This document shows, one piece after another, positions 45,643 through 55,039 of a stretch of DNA of 64,000 bases. Within the stretch, counting starts at the first letter, position 1, and every line of letters starts with the position of its first letter. The notes below the pieces were generated by a model that saw only the letters and a list, made by a program, of their open reading frames with translations, had not been told where the DNA came from and made no database searches. The stretch is from Plebeiibacterium marinum (GTDB lineage: Bacteria > Bacteroidota > Bacteroidia > Bacteroidales > Marinilabiliaceae), in contig NZ_JAPDPI010000010.1 in NCBI RefSeq assembly GCF_026013615.1, positions 62,001-126,000 of the forward strand. The letters run 5' to 3'. Made by a program: the position numbers and the translations under genes.

Positions 45643-47343
45643 CTACCACATTGGACCATCAGTGATATAAACATCATCGATACTTATTTCATAGGTGCCG
45701 CTTTCTACATTACCTGTAGTAAATCCAAATTTCACATAATCAATGGCAACTGAAGGGTCAAATTCAGATGCGTCACCTCCCCAATTACCTAAAATATCAG
45801 AAAGCCTAAGCGAAACAGGTTCCCAACCGGATGTCTCTATGTAGTAATTGACATTATCAATACTACCTCCCCATTTCGTGTCATTCTGATAGGTTTCCAC
45901 CTGAATCATTCCTTTATTTCCATTGGTGTTAGCAATGAAACTAATATGAGGATCTGACATAGAACTCAAATCAATGGAATTATAGTTACCTATTGCTCCC
46001 ATCCAATTCCATGATCCCGGTACATTATCAACCTTAACAGTATAATAGCCCTCTCCTGCTCCTAAATCAATATCGGCCACATTTAATCCATAGCTGGCTC
46101 CTGCCACATTCTCTTCCCAGGTTGGTTCTGCATCTTCAAAATCAAAGACCTTAGCAACCGGGTTTACAGGACCATCTGTAATCATAATCTGATCCACATG
46201 AATCTCAAAATCTTCAGGATCTCCATTTGCCACATTACCGGTAATAAAACGCATGGCTACATCGTCAAACACTCCTGTAGCATTAAAGTCGACAAATAAC
46301 TTTTCAATTGGATATGAACGCCATTCCCATCCATCAGTTTGAACTGCATAATCGTCACCATATTTTAATCCTTCATTGGCATTGGCATTTGTTAAATGAT
46401 TATCCTTTTCACTGCCCCCCTGAGTCATAAATGGATTAATATATCCTCGTTTGCCGTTTGTATTTACAAGGAAGGTAATATTTGGCTCATGAAATTCCGA
46501 CAAGTCAACAGACTGTCCGTACCTGATATAGAAATATGTTTTCCATCCTGAAGTTTCACCATTATTAATCACAGAATAATAATGGTTTCCACGAGCTTTT
46601 GTAAGTCCGCCAAGATTTAGACCCGCTTGCTGAGGTGCATTCTCAACATCTTGCATCACAGGCTCGCCTGATTCAAAATCCCAAAGAATAATGGGTGCAG
46701 CAGGTTCAAACACATCCGTTGGCTCCTCAATAGGAATGCCGGATCTTTGATTATCTGCAATCTCACCAAGCCCTTCGATGACTATCGTAGCTGTTTCCCC
46801 GGGAACAAGGACCAACCCTGCTGTTGGCACAGTAATTTTTCCTGTTTCGGAAGGATTTGAGATGGATACAACTTGTTCATTGATGGAAACAGACGTAATT
46901 AAATCCACATTATCCCCTTCTATAGTAAAAGCCTCTCCGGAAACAATTTTATTTGGCCATCCGGTTACAACAACATCAGGATAACTTACTTTTATGGTTG
47001 CATCCTCATATGAATATTCCCGGTCATACAAGTTTGTTAACGAAAGAAACCCTGTTGTTGCCCTGCGTCCAACTACAAATTGAATTTGACTTTCTGTTGC
47101 AGAACCCTCTACAACAACACACTCTCTTCCTGACAGATAGACTTTATGAACTTTATCCAGGTTACTTCCTGAAACCGTTACTACATCGTCAATCATCACG
47201 TCATCAGCACTTATGGAATTTATGGTTGACACAGGCCATTCTATATCAAAATCTTCACCCCATTGTTTGTCCTCACAGCCAGAAATAAATACCATCATGG
47301 CTGCAAAAACAAGTAGATATATAACTTGATTCATCTTCTTCAT
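45643..47343 (-). CDS. Surface glycan-binding lipoprotein with TIG domains and two C-terminal sandwich repeats (PUL B)
   Basis: Non-catalytic surface protein, 566 aa. Lipobox Cys ~23 (VFISGCEDK). Two TIG/IPT-like domains (~38-205) are followed by two tandem ~165-residue beta-sandwiches (~218-395 and ~398-566) that align with each other: ILWDFESGEPVMQDVENAP with KVFDFEDAEPTWEENVAGA; FLVNTNGKRGYI with FIANTNGNKGMI; HVDQIMITDGP with SIDDVYITDGP. Such a duplication would give two glycan sites. It lies 16 bp after SusD. Mannan binding is inferred from context. The start could be Met-4 instead. Confidence 0.86.
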   Translation of the reverse strand: MKKMNQVIYLLVFAAMMVFISGCEDKQWGEDFDIEWPVSTINSISADDVMIDDVVTVSGSNLDKVHKVYLSGRECVVVEGSATESQIQFVVGRRATTGFLSLTNLYDREYSYEDATIKVSYPDVVVTGWPNKIVSGEAFTIEGDNVDLITSVSINEQVVSISNPSETGKITVPTAGLVLVPGETATIVIEGLGEIADNQRSGIPIEEPTDVFEPAAPIILWDFESGEPVMQDVENAPQQAGLNLGGLTKARGNHYYSVINNGETSGWKTYFYIRYGQSVDLSEFHEPNITFLVNTNGKRGYINPFMTQGGSEKDNHLTNANANEGLKYGDDYAVQTDGWEWRSYPIEKLFVDFNATGVFDDVAMRFITGNVANGDPEDFEIHVDQIMITDGPVNPVAKVFDFEDAEPTWEENVAGASYGLNVADIDLGAGEGYYTVKVDNVPGSWNWMGAIGNYNSIDLSSMSDPHISFIANTNGNKGMIQVETYQNDTKWGGSIDNVNYYIETSGWEPVSLRLSDILGNWGGDASEFDPSVAIDYVKFGFTTGNVESGTYEISIDDVYITDGPMW

Positions 47344-47359
47344 AACAATTTAGATTTTA

Positions 47360-49015
47360 TTAGTATCCATTATTTTGTTGTAGCCCCCAATCCTGAACCT
47401 CAGATAACGGAATAGGTAACAAGGGTACTTTATTTCCGTTAGGACCATCGATACATTTAGGTAAACAATTCCCTCTTAAATCAACATTTTCATAGCGAAG
47501 GGTTGAACCATCCGATACAGTAAAAGTTGCCTTTTTAAGATCAAGGACATCAAAATAATTACCAGTCCTCACCAAATCCCAGTAACGGAATCCTTCAACA
47601 GCCAATTCAATCCTTCTTTCGTGATAAATATCCTCAAGCAAATCCTCTCCCGACGAGGTGATTTCTGGTAGATTTCCACTAAATCCGGTTACAACATAAG
47701 ACAACTCACCTTCTATTGAACCTTTGGCGTATGTACTGGTTCTTGCTCTTGATCTAATTGCTTCGAGCATTGTTTTCGCTGTGGTTTCATCTCCCAGGTG
47801 ATATGATGCTTCGGCATGCATCAATAAAACCTCGGCATAACGCGCCTTACGTATATTAGCCGGACTACTGGTGCTGTTAGAAGGTCGGTATCCTGGCTCC
47901 AGGGCTGCTTTCCTGCTTAGATAAGGAGTCATTTGCTGACTTAAATCAAATTCCTGAGTAACACCATGAACTACACCACCTTGAATACTCTCACCATACA
48001 AACTACAACTTAAACGAGGATCATTGTCTTCATAAGCATCAAATAAATTAACTGTAGGATTGTTGAATCCCCAACCCCAATCCATCCTGTTACCCTGGAA
48101 CTGATTGCTGTTTGTACCTGTTTTACCAGGGGCTGTACCTGTAGAACCCACTTCCATTTGCAATTCAAAAATGGACTCTGAATTATTCTCTCCTTCCATT
48201 TCAAAAATGGTGGCATAATTGCTTACTAAGGTATACTCATTACTTGATATCACTGCATTTGTCTGATCAAACACATCCTGCCAAGTTGCCTCTCCCAGTG
48301 CATCCATACCAATTTGATACATTAATGCCCGGGCAAGGAATGTACGTGCAGCTCCTTTTGTTGCACGTCCTAAATCGGTTGAACCATAAGCACTTTTTTC
48401 AGGGAGCAAGTCAACTGCTGCAGTAAAATCAGCAATAACCTGCTCAAATGTTTCATGATAAGAGGCCCTGTCAATCTGGCCAAATTGCTCAGGTGTTACA
48501 GGGGTTGTAAACACAGGTACCCCACCAAATACTTTAACCAGGTAGAAGTAAAAGTAGCCCCTGATAAAAGATGCCTCACCTTTAAGCCTGTTCAGCAAAT
48601 CTTCATCCAACTCACTGTTTTCTAACTGAAGCAACACATTATTTGCCCGGTAAATACCATCGTAACATTTAATCCAAAGCGAAACAACAATTGGGTTATC
48701 ACTTGTTGTCCTCCATTCTATAATATCTTGTATTTCGGTAAAGTCAGCTTCTGTACTGCCTTTTTCAGAATCATCGCTCAGCAGATCGCCAAAGAACCAC
48801 TCGTAATTGTGAGTTAACCATTGATCATCCGGTCCGGGACCTTCTGTCATACCAATCAAATCATAACATGCATTAACAGCGTACACTGCATTTTCCGGAG
48901 TATCAAAGAAATTACTTTCAGTTTCCGCAGCAATAGGGTCAACTTCTAAAAAATCAGAGCAACTACTAATTAATAAAGTCAGCCCCAATAACCATATTGA
49001 ATAAAATATTTTCAT
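47360..49015 (-). CDS. SusD/RagB family outer-membrane lipoprotein (PUL B)
   Basis: Binding partner of the SusC encoded 20 bp upstream. Lipobox Cys ~19 (TLLISSCSD) followed by DFLEVDPIAAETESNFF. Further SusD marks: GEASFIRGYFYFYLVKVFGG (~142), YHERRIELAVEGFRYWDLVR (~485) and C-terminal PLLPIPLSEVQDWGLQQN. The length, 551 aa, is normal. A role in uptake of manno-oligosaccharides follows from the locus. Confidence 0.95.
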   Translation of the reverse strand: MKIFYSIWLLGLTLLISSCSDFLEVDPIAAETESNFFDTPENAVYAVNACYDLIGMTEGPGPDDQWLTHNYEWFFGDLLSDDSEKGSTEADFTEIQDIIEWRTTSDNPIVVSLWIKCYDGIYRANNVLLQLENSELDEDLLNRLKGEASFIRGYFYFYLVKVFGGVPVFTTPVTPEQFGQIDRASYHETFEQVIADFTAAVDLLPEKSAYGSTDLGRATKGAARTFLARALMYQIGMDALGEATWQDVFDQTNAVISSNEYTLVSNYATIFEMEGENNSESIFELQMEVGSTGTAPGKTGTNSNQFQGNRMDWGWGFNNPTVNLFDAYEDNDPRLSCSLYGESIQGGVVHGVTQEFDLSQQMTPYLSRKAALEPGYRPSNSTSSPANIRKARYAEVLLMHAEASYHLGDETTAKTMLEAIRSRARTSTYAKGSIEGELSYVVTGFSGNLPEITSSGEDLLEDIYHERRIELAVEGFRYWDLVRTGNYFDVLDLKKATFTVSDGSTLRYENVDLRGNCLPKCIDGPNGNKVPLLPIPLSEVQDWGLQQNNGY

Positions 49016-49035
49016 CGTTGTAATTACTTTAAAAA

Positions 49036-52000
49036 TTAAAAAGTGATATTAATACCTCCGGTTAATATTGTAGGTATTGGATAAGTAGCACCATCAACAC
49101 CGGCACGAAGGGCATCCCCCTGGAAATTTCCAATTTCCGGATTCCAGCCAGAATAGTCTGTAAGCGTAAACAGGTTATCCGCAGAACAGTAAATTCTTAG
49201 TTTTGAAAGACCTATTTTACTAACCAGGTTTTTAGGCAGCGTATATCCTAACTGCAGGTTTCTTAACCGAAGATATGTACCATCCTCAACATATCGGTCT
49301 GAGAAACGGTCGTTATTGTTCGGATCGCTGGCGGTCATTCTTGGTTCATTGTTTTCCGGAGTTTCTGCAGTCCAACGCTTTAATCGATCTGTGGAATAAT
49401 TTGACAAAACACCCCCTGTTTGATACCAGAATGCAGGTCCGTTTACAATTTCATTACCCACTGACGCATAAAAGAAGGCTTTAAAATCGAATCCTTTATA
49501 TCCCATGGTAATATTTAAGCCGGCAGTAAAATCCGGAAAAGCACTACCTAATTTTACCAGGTCGTTATCATCAATAACACCATCTTCATGAGAATCAACA
49601 AACTTCACATCACCCAGTTGTGCTTTTTCACCCGGCAGCATGGCCAGATACTCATCCAGTTCCTGTTGTGTATTGATAATCCCATCGGTTTTCATTCCAT
49701 AAAAATAGGCCAGCTCGTCCCCTTCCACAGTGCGGGTTGTTGATGTAAAACCAGATACTCCATCATCTCTCAGTTCTCCCCCTTCTGCCATTTTGGTAAC
49801 TTCATTTTTTACCGTACTAATATTTAAGCCAACAGAATACTGAAACCCTGAATCAAACTGTTCTCTCCATGTTAAAGCCACATCATAACCAATATTTTCC
49901 ATTGAAGCGGCATTTACATATGGACGTTGAGCTCCTACGTAATAAGGAATCGGAGCATCCATTAACATGTCCTTAGTTTTCCTGTTAAAATAATCCAACG
50001 ACACATCCAGTCTTTGATTTAAAAAACTCAGGTCAACACCAATGTTGGTCTGATCAGAAGTTTCCCATTTTAAATCGGGGTTTGCCAAACGTTTAGCCAC
50101 AGCTCCATCAACAATGGAACCTCCAAAAACATAAGTATACCCATTAACCATTGTCGTTACGTAGTTAAAGTTACCTGCCGACTGCTCATTACCTACCTGT
50201 CCCCAACCTGCACGAACTTTAAATCTATCCAGAAAATCCACATTTTGCATAAAAGCCTCTTCCTTCACGTTCCATCCTGCAGAAAATGATGGAAACACTC
50301 CCCATTTGTTGTCATCAAGAAACTTAGATGATCCATCTGCACGAACAGTTGCTGTAAACAAATAACGGCTTTTATATGAATAATTAGCCCTTGCAAAATA
50401 CGACAGCAAGGTATTTTTAGATGCACCTCCATTAATCTCCATCATATCAACATTGGTGGCAAGTCCCAGGTACATTAAGTCTTTATTTGAAGAAACCCCG
50501 TAACCCCTTGCAGAAATATCATTTGAAGAAAAAACCTGGGCTTCTGCCCCTGCCATTGCATTGATACTATGATCACCAGACACCTTATTGTAGTTGAAGT
50601 AGCCATTCCAGGTATAATTGATCATTTGTTCCCTCTCCTCATACAATTCACTTTCATCACGCTTTTGATCCACATCCGCATAATAGGCTGGAGAATAAAT
50701 CTTTTCGCTATTAAACTTTAAATCAGCGCCAAACATAGTAGTAAAGCTCAAACCTTCAAGAAATAAATCATCCACCTTTAAATTAAAATTACCTACAATC
50801 TTATGATCTCCCCTGGTTTGATATTTTGCTTCATCAATAAACCTTGCAGGATTACCAAGTACAGTACCTCCAATAACACGACTTCCGTAATCATTTTTAT
50901 AATCATCCCAGGCCGCAGTTAATGGATCAATCTGCAACGCCACAGGCAATGCCCCGGTCCATGCATTATCATTATGAATATTCTTTTTGTAAGTTGAATA
51001 CGCAATTTTTGCACCCACTTTTACTTTCTTACTTATTTTATACTCATTGTTTGCCCACAAGAACAACTTATCCATTCCACTATTATCAACAATACCCTCT
51101 TGCTGAAAAAAGGTAGCTCCTACATTATAACTTACATTTTCGCTACCGCCCCGTATTGAAAGATTGTAGTTTTGAATAGGTGCGACCTGTAGCAATTCAT
51201 CCTGCCAATCCGTTCCTTTCAGGTTGTTATTGATAACATAATTAAGCTTAGCCATATCAGACTCTGAAATCAAACTCAGCTTATTATCATTTTCGTAGGC
51301 CTCTAACCGAAGGGTTGCATATTCCGAAGAATTAGTCAAATCTATTGTATTATTAACATACTGAACCCCGGCAAAAGCATTTGCTTCAATAACTGCTTTA
51401 CCTGACTTACCTTGTTTTGTAGTTACCAATACAACACCATTAGCTCCCCTTGAACCATAAATCGCTGTTGCAGAAGCATCTTTTAATATTTCGATACTTT
51501 GAATATTTGAAGGATCCAGATTACTAATATCATTGGTTGGAAAACCATCCACCACATAAATAGGGTTACTTTCGCCCCAGGAACCAACACCACGGATCCT
51601 GATTTTTACACCAGATCCAGGTTCTCCGGAATTGGCCACCACATCAACACCGGCCACTTTACCTTGTAACGTTTGCACAACATCAGTAGTCGCTACCTGT
51701 TGAAGATCATCACCTCCAACTTTTGATACCGCACCGGTTAAATCACTTTTTCTGATAGTACCATATCCAACTACCACCACTTCATCAATATCCTGTACGG
51801 AAGCTACCATTGTAACATTTATGTTTAAACTCCCTTCCACCTTAACTTCCTGGGTATCATAACCAATAAATGAGAAGACTAAAACCTTTTCTCCATCCCC
51901 TATTGATAATAGATAATTACCATCAATATCTGTAATAGTACCATTGGTTGTACCTTTTACAACTATTGATACGCCCGGCAAAGACTCTCCTGTTGAATCT

Positions 52001-52095
52001 ATTACCTTTCCGCTAATTGATCGCTGCTGGGCTTTAGCAACCCAAAATGCCGAAAGCATAAACAGCATCATAAAAATTCGCAGACCACTTTTCAT
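49036..52095 (-). CDS. SusC/RagA TonB-dependent transporter (PUL B)
   Basis: First gene of PUL B. Order: signal peptide (~1-22), CarboxypepD_reg domain (RSISGKVIDSTGESLPGVSI), TonB box (IDEVVVVGYGT), plug (~110-230, ending GSRGANGVVLVTTKQGK) and a beta-barrel ending ILTGGINITF. The length, 1019 aa, is typical. A promoter with both -33 and -7 boxes lies 70-101 bp upstream, directly behind a repeated element shared with the divergent araC-type gene, so direct activation by that regulator is likely. Mannan oligosaccharides are the inferred cargo. Confidence 0.95.
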   Translation of the reverse strand: MKSGLRIFMMLFMLSAFWVAKAQQRSISGKVIDSTGESLPGVSIVVKGTTNGTITDIDGNYLLSIGDGEKVLVFSFIGYDTQEVKVEGSLNINVTMVASVQDIDEVVVVGYGTIRKSDLTGAVSKVGGDDLQQVATTDVVQTLQGKVAGVDVVANSGEPGSGVKIRIRGVGSWGESNPIYVVDGFPTNDISNLDPSNIQSIEILKDASATAIYGSRGANGVVLVTTKQGKSGKAVIEANAFAGVQYVNNTIDLTNSSEYATLRLEAYENDNKLSLISESDMAKLNYVINNNLKGTDWQDELLQVAPIQNYNLSIRGGSENVSYNVGATFFQQEGIVDNSGMDKLFLWANNEYKISKKVKVGAKIAYSTYKKNIHNDNAWTGALPVALQIDPLTAAWDDYKNDYGSRVIGGTVLGNPARFIDEAKYQTRGDHKIVGNFNLKVDDLFLEGLSFTTMFGADLKFNSEKIYSPAYYADVDQKRDESELYEEREQMINYTWNGYFNYNKVSGDHSINAMAGAEAQVFSSNDISARGYGVSSNKDLMYLGLATNVDMMEINGGASKNTLLSYFARANYSYKSRYLFTATVRADGSSKFLDDNKWGVFPSFSAGWNVKEEAFMQNVDFLDRFKVRAGWGQVGNEQSAGNFNYVTTMVNGYTYVFGGSIVDGAVAKRLANPDLKWETSDQTNIGVDLSFLNQRLDVSLDYFNRKTKDMLMDAPIPYYVGAQRPYVNAASMENIGYDVALTWREQFDSGFQYSVGLNISTVKNEVTKMAEGGELRDDGVSGFTSTTRTVEGDELAYFYGMKTDGIINTQQELDEYLAMLPGEKAQLGDVKFVDSHEDGVIDDNDLVKLGSAFPDFTAGLNITMGYKGFDFKAFFYASVGNEIVNGPAFWYQTGGVLSNYSTDRLKRWTAETPENNEPRMTASDPNNNDRFSDRYVEDGTYLRLRNLQLGYTLPKNLVSKIGLSKLRIYCSADNLFTLTDYSGWNPEIGNFQGDALRAGVDGATYPIPTILTGGINITF

Positions 52096-52164
52096 AAATA
52101 CTTGTTTTAAAAAGATTTAATTATACCTTGATTCAATCTGATTTCCGGAAATAAATCATCAATA

Positions 52165-52196
52165 CAAAAATATATCCTATCAACACCCTTATCAAA
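52165..52196 (-). promoter_or_regulatory. Promoter of PUL B (-33 and -7 boxes)
   Basis: On the minus strand TTTG (52193-52196) is followed after 20 bp by TATTTTTG (52165-52172). This matches the Bacteroidota consensus TTTG, about 19 bp, then TAnnTTTG. Transcription would start near 52158, giving a leader of about 63 nt. The operator copy 52201-52230 lies 4 bp upstream of the -33 box. Confidence 0.65.
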
Positions 52197-52200
52197 TAGT

Positions 52201-52230
52201 TTTATATCACTTAATGATACTTTTTTATCA
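52201..52230 (-). promoter_or_regulatory. Candidate operator, copy 1 (PUL B side)
   Basis: TTTATATCA (52201-52209), one base, then TTAATGATACTTTTTTATCA (52211-52230). The second part contains the inverted pair TGATA-N6-TATCA. It abuts the -33 box of PUL B, the usual place for an AraC-type activator. A second copy is at 52396-52436. Confidence 0.6.
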
Positions 52231-52395
52231 AATATATTTCACTTACCATTAACACATATTACCTTTTAAAAAATCAACAACCTCTAACAAAACACTCTTA
52301 TTCCTTTCTCACAGCCACTTAGGATCTTTTTAAGAAATTAAAACACTGCGCTTTTATACACTTTTTAACTTTTGTCAGTGAATTATTTTTATATT

Positions 52396-52436
52396 TTTAT
52401 ATCATATCATCATTTTTTAATGATACTTTTATATCA
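52396..52436 (+). promoter_or_regulatory. Candidate operator, copy 2 (araC side)
   Basis: TTTATATCA (52396-52404), then 12 bases, then TTAATGATACTTTTATATCA (52417-52436), which differs from copy 1 at one base in 20. It ends 29 bp before the araC-type start codon, so it could serve autoregulation. The spacer is 11 bp longer than in copy 1, about one helical turn. Confidence 0.6.
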
Positions 52437-52465
52437 TCTTCAAAATACCAATAGAACATATCACC

Positions 52466-53344
52466 ATGAAAGATCAAATTCACCGCGAAATAACTCCATT
52501 AAAAGAGAATGATTGTTTTTTAATATTTGACAGAGAAAGAAAAGGTTTTACTTTCCCGATTCATTTTCATCCAGAATTTGAGATCAACTACATAGCTAAT
52601 GCAGTTGGGGCCAAACGGGTTGTAGGGGACCATATTGGAGAAGCTGAAGAACGAGAATTGGTTATGGTTGGCCCTAACCTTTACCATGGGTGGGAAAATG
52701 GAAACTATAATCCGAACGATATGCTTCACGAAATAACAATACAGTTTCCTCGCGAACTATTTGACGAAGCGCTATTCAACCGCAACCTCCTAAAACCCAT
52801 AAAAGAACTTTTTGGGAACGCAAACCGGGGTATTCTTTTTTCACAGGACACTATCAGACTTATTGAACCCAAATTACTGGAACTTAGTAAAAAAAGAGGA
52901 TTTGACAGCTTCCTGGAATTCCAATCACTACTATACGACCTGGCAATTTCGCGCGACCAGCAATTATTAACCAACGTAGCTTTTCAGCGCCAAAGTGACT
53001 TCCACAACAGCGAACGTATAGAAACTGTATATAATTATATTAAAGAAAACTATGCTTTAAAACTGAAAGTTGAAGATGCAGCACAGCTCGTCAACATGTC
53101 TGTCGTTTCCTTTAGTCGCTTAATAAAGCAACGCACCGGAAAATCATTTGTTGATTTTGTTAACGAGATAAGATTAGGAATTGCCACCAGGTCACTTATT
53201 GAAACCAACAAAAGTGTTTCTGAAATTTGTTTTGAATGTGGTTTTAACAACATATCCAATTTTAACAGAATCTTCAGAAAGAAACAGAATTGTACACCAA
53301 GTGAATTCAGGACAAATTTCACCGGGGTCAGGAACGTTCTTTAA
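52466..53344 (+). CDS. AraC-family regulator with cupin sensor, divergent to PUL B
   Basis: 292 aa, cytoplasmic. The N-terminal cupin-like domain (~1-140; FPIHFHPEFEINYI carries the usual His/Glu pattern, then GPNLYHGW) would bind a sugar. The C-terminal AraC double HTH (~190-285) shows AAQLVNMSVVSFSRLIKQRT and ends CGFNNISNFNRIFRKKQNC, then TPSEFR. It diverges from SusC of PUL B across a 370-bp region with two copies of one element, so it is the likely regulator of PUL B and of itself. Use of a soluble AraC sensor in place of an HTCS implies a cytoplasmic inducer such as mannobiose, mannosyl-glucose or mannose; that is inference. Confidence 0.93.
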   Translation: MKDQIHREITPLKENDCFLIFDRERKGFTFPIHFHPEFEINYIANAVGAKRVVGDHIGEAEERELVMVGPNLYHGWENGNYNPNDMLHEITIQFPRELFDEALFNRNLLKPIKELFGNANRGILFSQDTIRLIEPKLLELSKKRGFDSFLEFQSLLYDLAISRDQQLLTNVAFQRQSDFHNSERIETVYNYIKENYALKLKVEDAAQLVNMSVVSFSRLIKQRTGKSFVDFVNEIRLGIATRSLIETNKSVSEICFECGFNNISNFNRIFRKKQNCTPSEFRTNFTGVRNVL

Positions 53345-53388
53345 ACACTTATATATCGAGCAGAGGATGTTCTGAATGTGACAGCCCT

Positions 53389-54909
53389 TTATTTCAGCCC
53401 TTTCATCATCTTTTTAAGCCATGGGCTTATCAAAAACAATATAACCGCAGCAAAGGCTGTTTCTATAGCGATAAACCAAAATACGGGAACTTCTCTGCCC
53501 AAAGAGGCGCCAATACTGTGAGATATAGCCTTCATTTGTGAAGCAAACAGGTTACCGGCTGCTATGGATCCCATCCATACTCCCATCATGGTGGAGACAA
53601 TTTTAACGGGGGAAAGCTTGGTAATCATGGAAAGCCCGATAGGCGACAGGCATAATTCCCCCCATGTATGAATTACAAATACAGTAATTAACCACATAGG
53701 GTTTATCAATACAGATCCTTTTTGAGTCAAGTCATTGGCATAAGCCATTACTACAAAACCCAAACTCAACAGCACAATACCCCATGCAAACTTGAGTGGC
53801 GTATTGGGATTAAGTTTTACAGCATCTAAACGAACCCACAACACACTAAATACAGGCGCAAAAACAACAATTGAAATAGCGCTCACCATTTGAAACCATG
53901 CAGTAGGAATAGTCCAGCCTCCAATAGTTCTGTCCAGGTTATCACGGGCAAAAAGGTTAAAAAGTCCGCCAGCCTGCTCATAACCGCTCCAAAAAACAAT
54001 GTTAAACACCACCAGCACCAAAATGACCCCTACCCGGCTCCATTCTGTTTTACCTTTTGTATTTCGGATGATATCTTGCAATAAATAAAGAGCTCCCAAA
54101 ATCAATACGCCATATACAAACACATTTCTTGTTGTGGCCGGAACTAACTTACCGAGTAAAACACCTCCAACTACCATTACTACAATGGCAACTACATAAA
54201 CTAATACATCAATATTATCCTTTGCTGTTAGCTTACTCTTTTGTCCTTTATATTTGGGAGGCATCCCTGCCGTTCCCAATTCTGAACGCGACAGGTAAAA
54301 CCACAGAAATCCAATGATCATTCCTAAAGCTGCAGCAAAGAAACCATATTGCCATTTTCCAAACAGATCATTTTCCACCAACCATCCTGTAACAAATGGC
54401 CCCAACATTGCCCCCACATTAATGCCCATATAAAAAATAGTAAAAGCTCCATCCCTACGTTGGTCATTTGCATCATACAACTCTCCCACAAGGGTGGAAA
54501 TATTGGGCTTAAAAAAACCATTACCGAATATAAGAATACCCAGCCCCATATAAAACACATTTTCTTTTAAGCCTATATTGTGGCCCGAAACAATGGCTGA
54601 GTATGCCAGCAATACCTGACCAATAGCCATAGTCAACGCCCCTATGTATATGGTTTTACGTTGACCTAAAAACTTATCAGCCAAAATGCCACCTAAAATT
54701 GGGGTTATATAAACCAACGAAGTAAAAATACCGTATATTATCAAAGCAGAATCGGTATCCATTCCAAATCCACCACTTGCCAGGTTTCCTGTTAAAAAAA
54801 CAATCAGCAATGCGCGCATCCCATAATAATTGAAACGCTCCCACATTTCTGTTGCAGAGAGCGTAAATAAAGCTTTAGGATGTCCTAAAAAAGTTTTTTC
54901 CTTTACCAT
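53389..54909 (-). CDS. POT/PTR2-family di-/tripeptide transporter
   Basis: Proton-coupled peptide symporter in the inner membrane, 506 aa, ~12-14 membrane segments. The POT signature EMWERFNYYG (ExxERFxYY) is at ~20, and FTIFYMGINVGAMLGPFVTG (the PTR2 signature) follows at ~150. The FIHTWGELCLSPIGLSMI segment near the C-terminus is also typical. It is followed 130 bp upstream by two Xaa-Pro peptidase genes, so imported Pro-containing peptides are a plausible cargo. It converges on the araC-type gene and is not part of PUL B. Confidence 0.94.
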   Translation of the reverse strand: MVKEKTFLGHPKALFTLSATEMWERFNYYGMRALLIVFLTGNLASGGFGMDTDSALIIYGIFTSLVYITPILGGILADKFLGQRKTIYIGALTMAIGQVLLAYSAIVSGHNIGLKENVFYMGLGILIFGNGFFKPNISTLVGELYDANDQRRDGAFTIFYMGINVGAMLGPFVTGWLVENDLFGKWQYGFFAAALGMIIGFLWFYLSRSELGTAGMPPKYKGQKSKLTAKDNIDVLVYVVAIVVMVVGGVLLGKLVPATTRNVFVYGVLILGALYLLQDIIRNTKGKTEWSRVGVILVLVVFNIVFWSGYEQAGGLFNLFARDNLDRTIGGWTIPTAWFQMVSAISIVVFAPVFSVLWVRLDAVKLNPNTPLKFAWGIVLLSLGFVVMAYANDLTQKGSVLINPMWLITVFVIHTWGELCLSPIGLSMITKLSPVKIVSTMMGVWMGSIAAGNLFASQMKAISHSIGASLGREVPVFWFIAIETAFAAVILFLISPWLKKMMKGLK

Positions 54910-55039
54910 TACAATTTATTTAGGATGCTAAAAATAGCAAATCATTTTTTTAGTAAAACAATTACCAAGCGGCAAATCAATAGTCCTTCAAGATCATGAC
55001 CGCCATAGCCATTCAAATACTATTTTGTCAAATATCTTA

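Larger units (their letters stand above)
52096..52465. other. Divergent control region of PUL B and araC-type gene
   Basis: 370 bp between divergent starts and no gene inside. It contains the PUL B promoter and two copies of a repeated bipartite element, listed separately. On the plus strand, TAACTTTTG at 52366-52374 is near, but not equal to, a -7 box for the araC gene. Confidence 0.7.
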
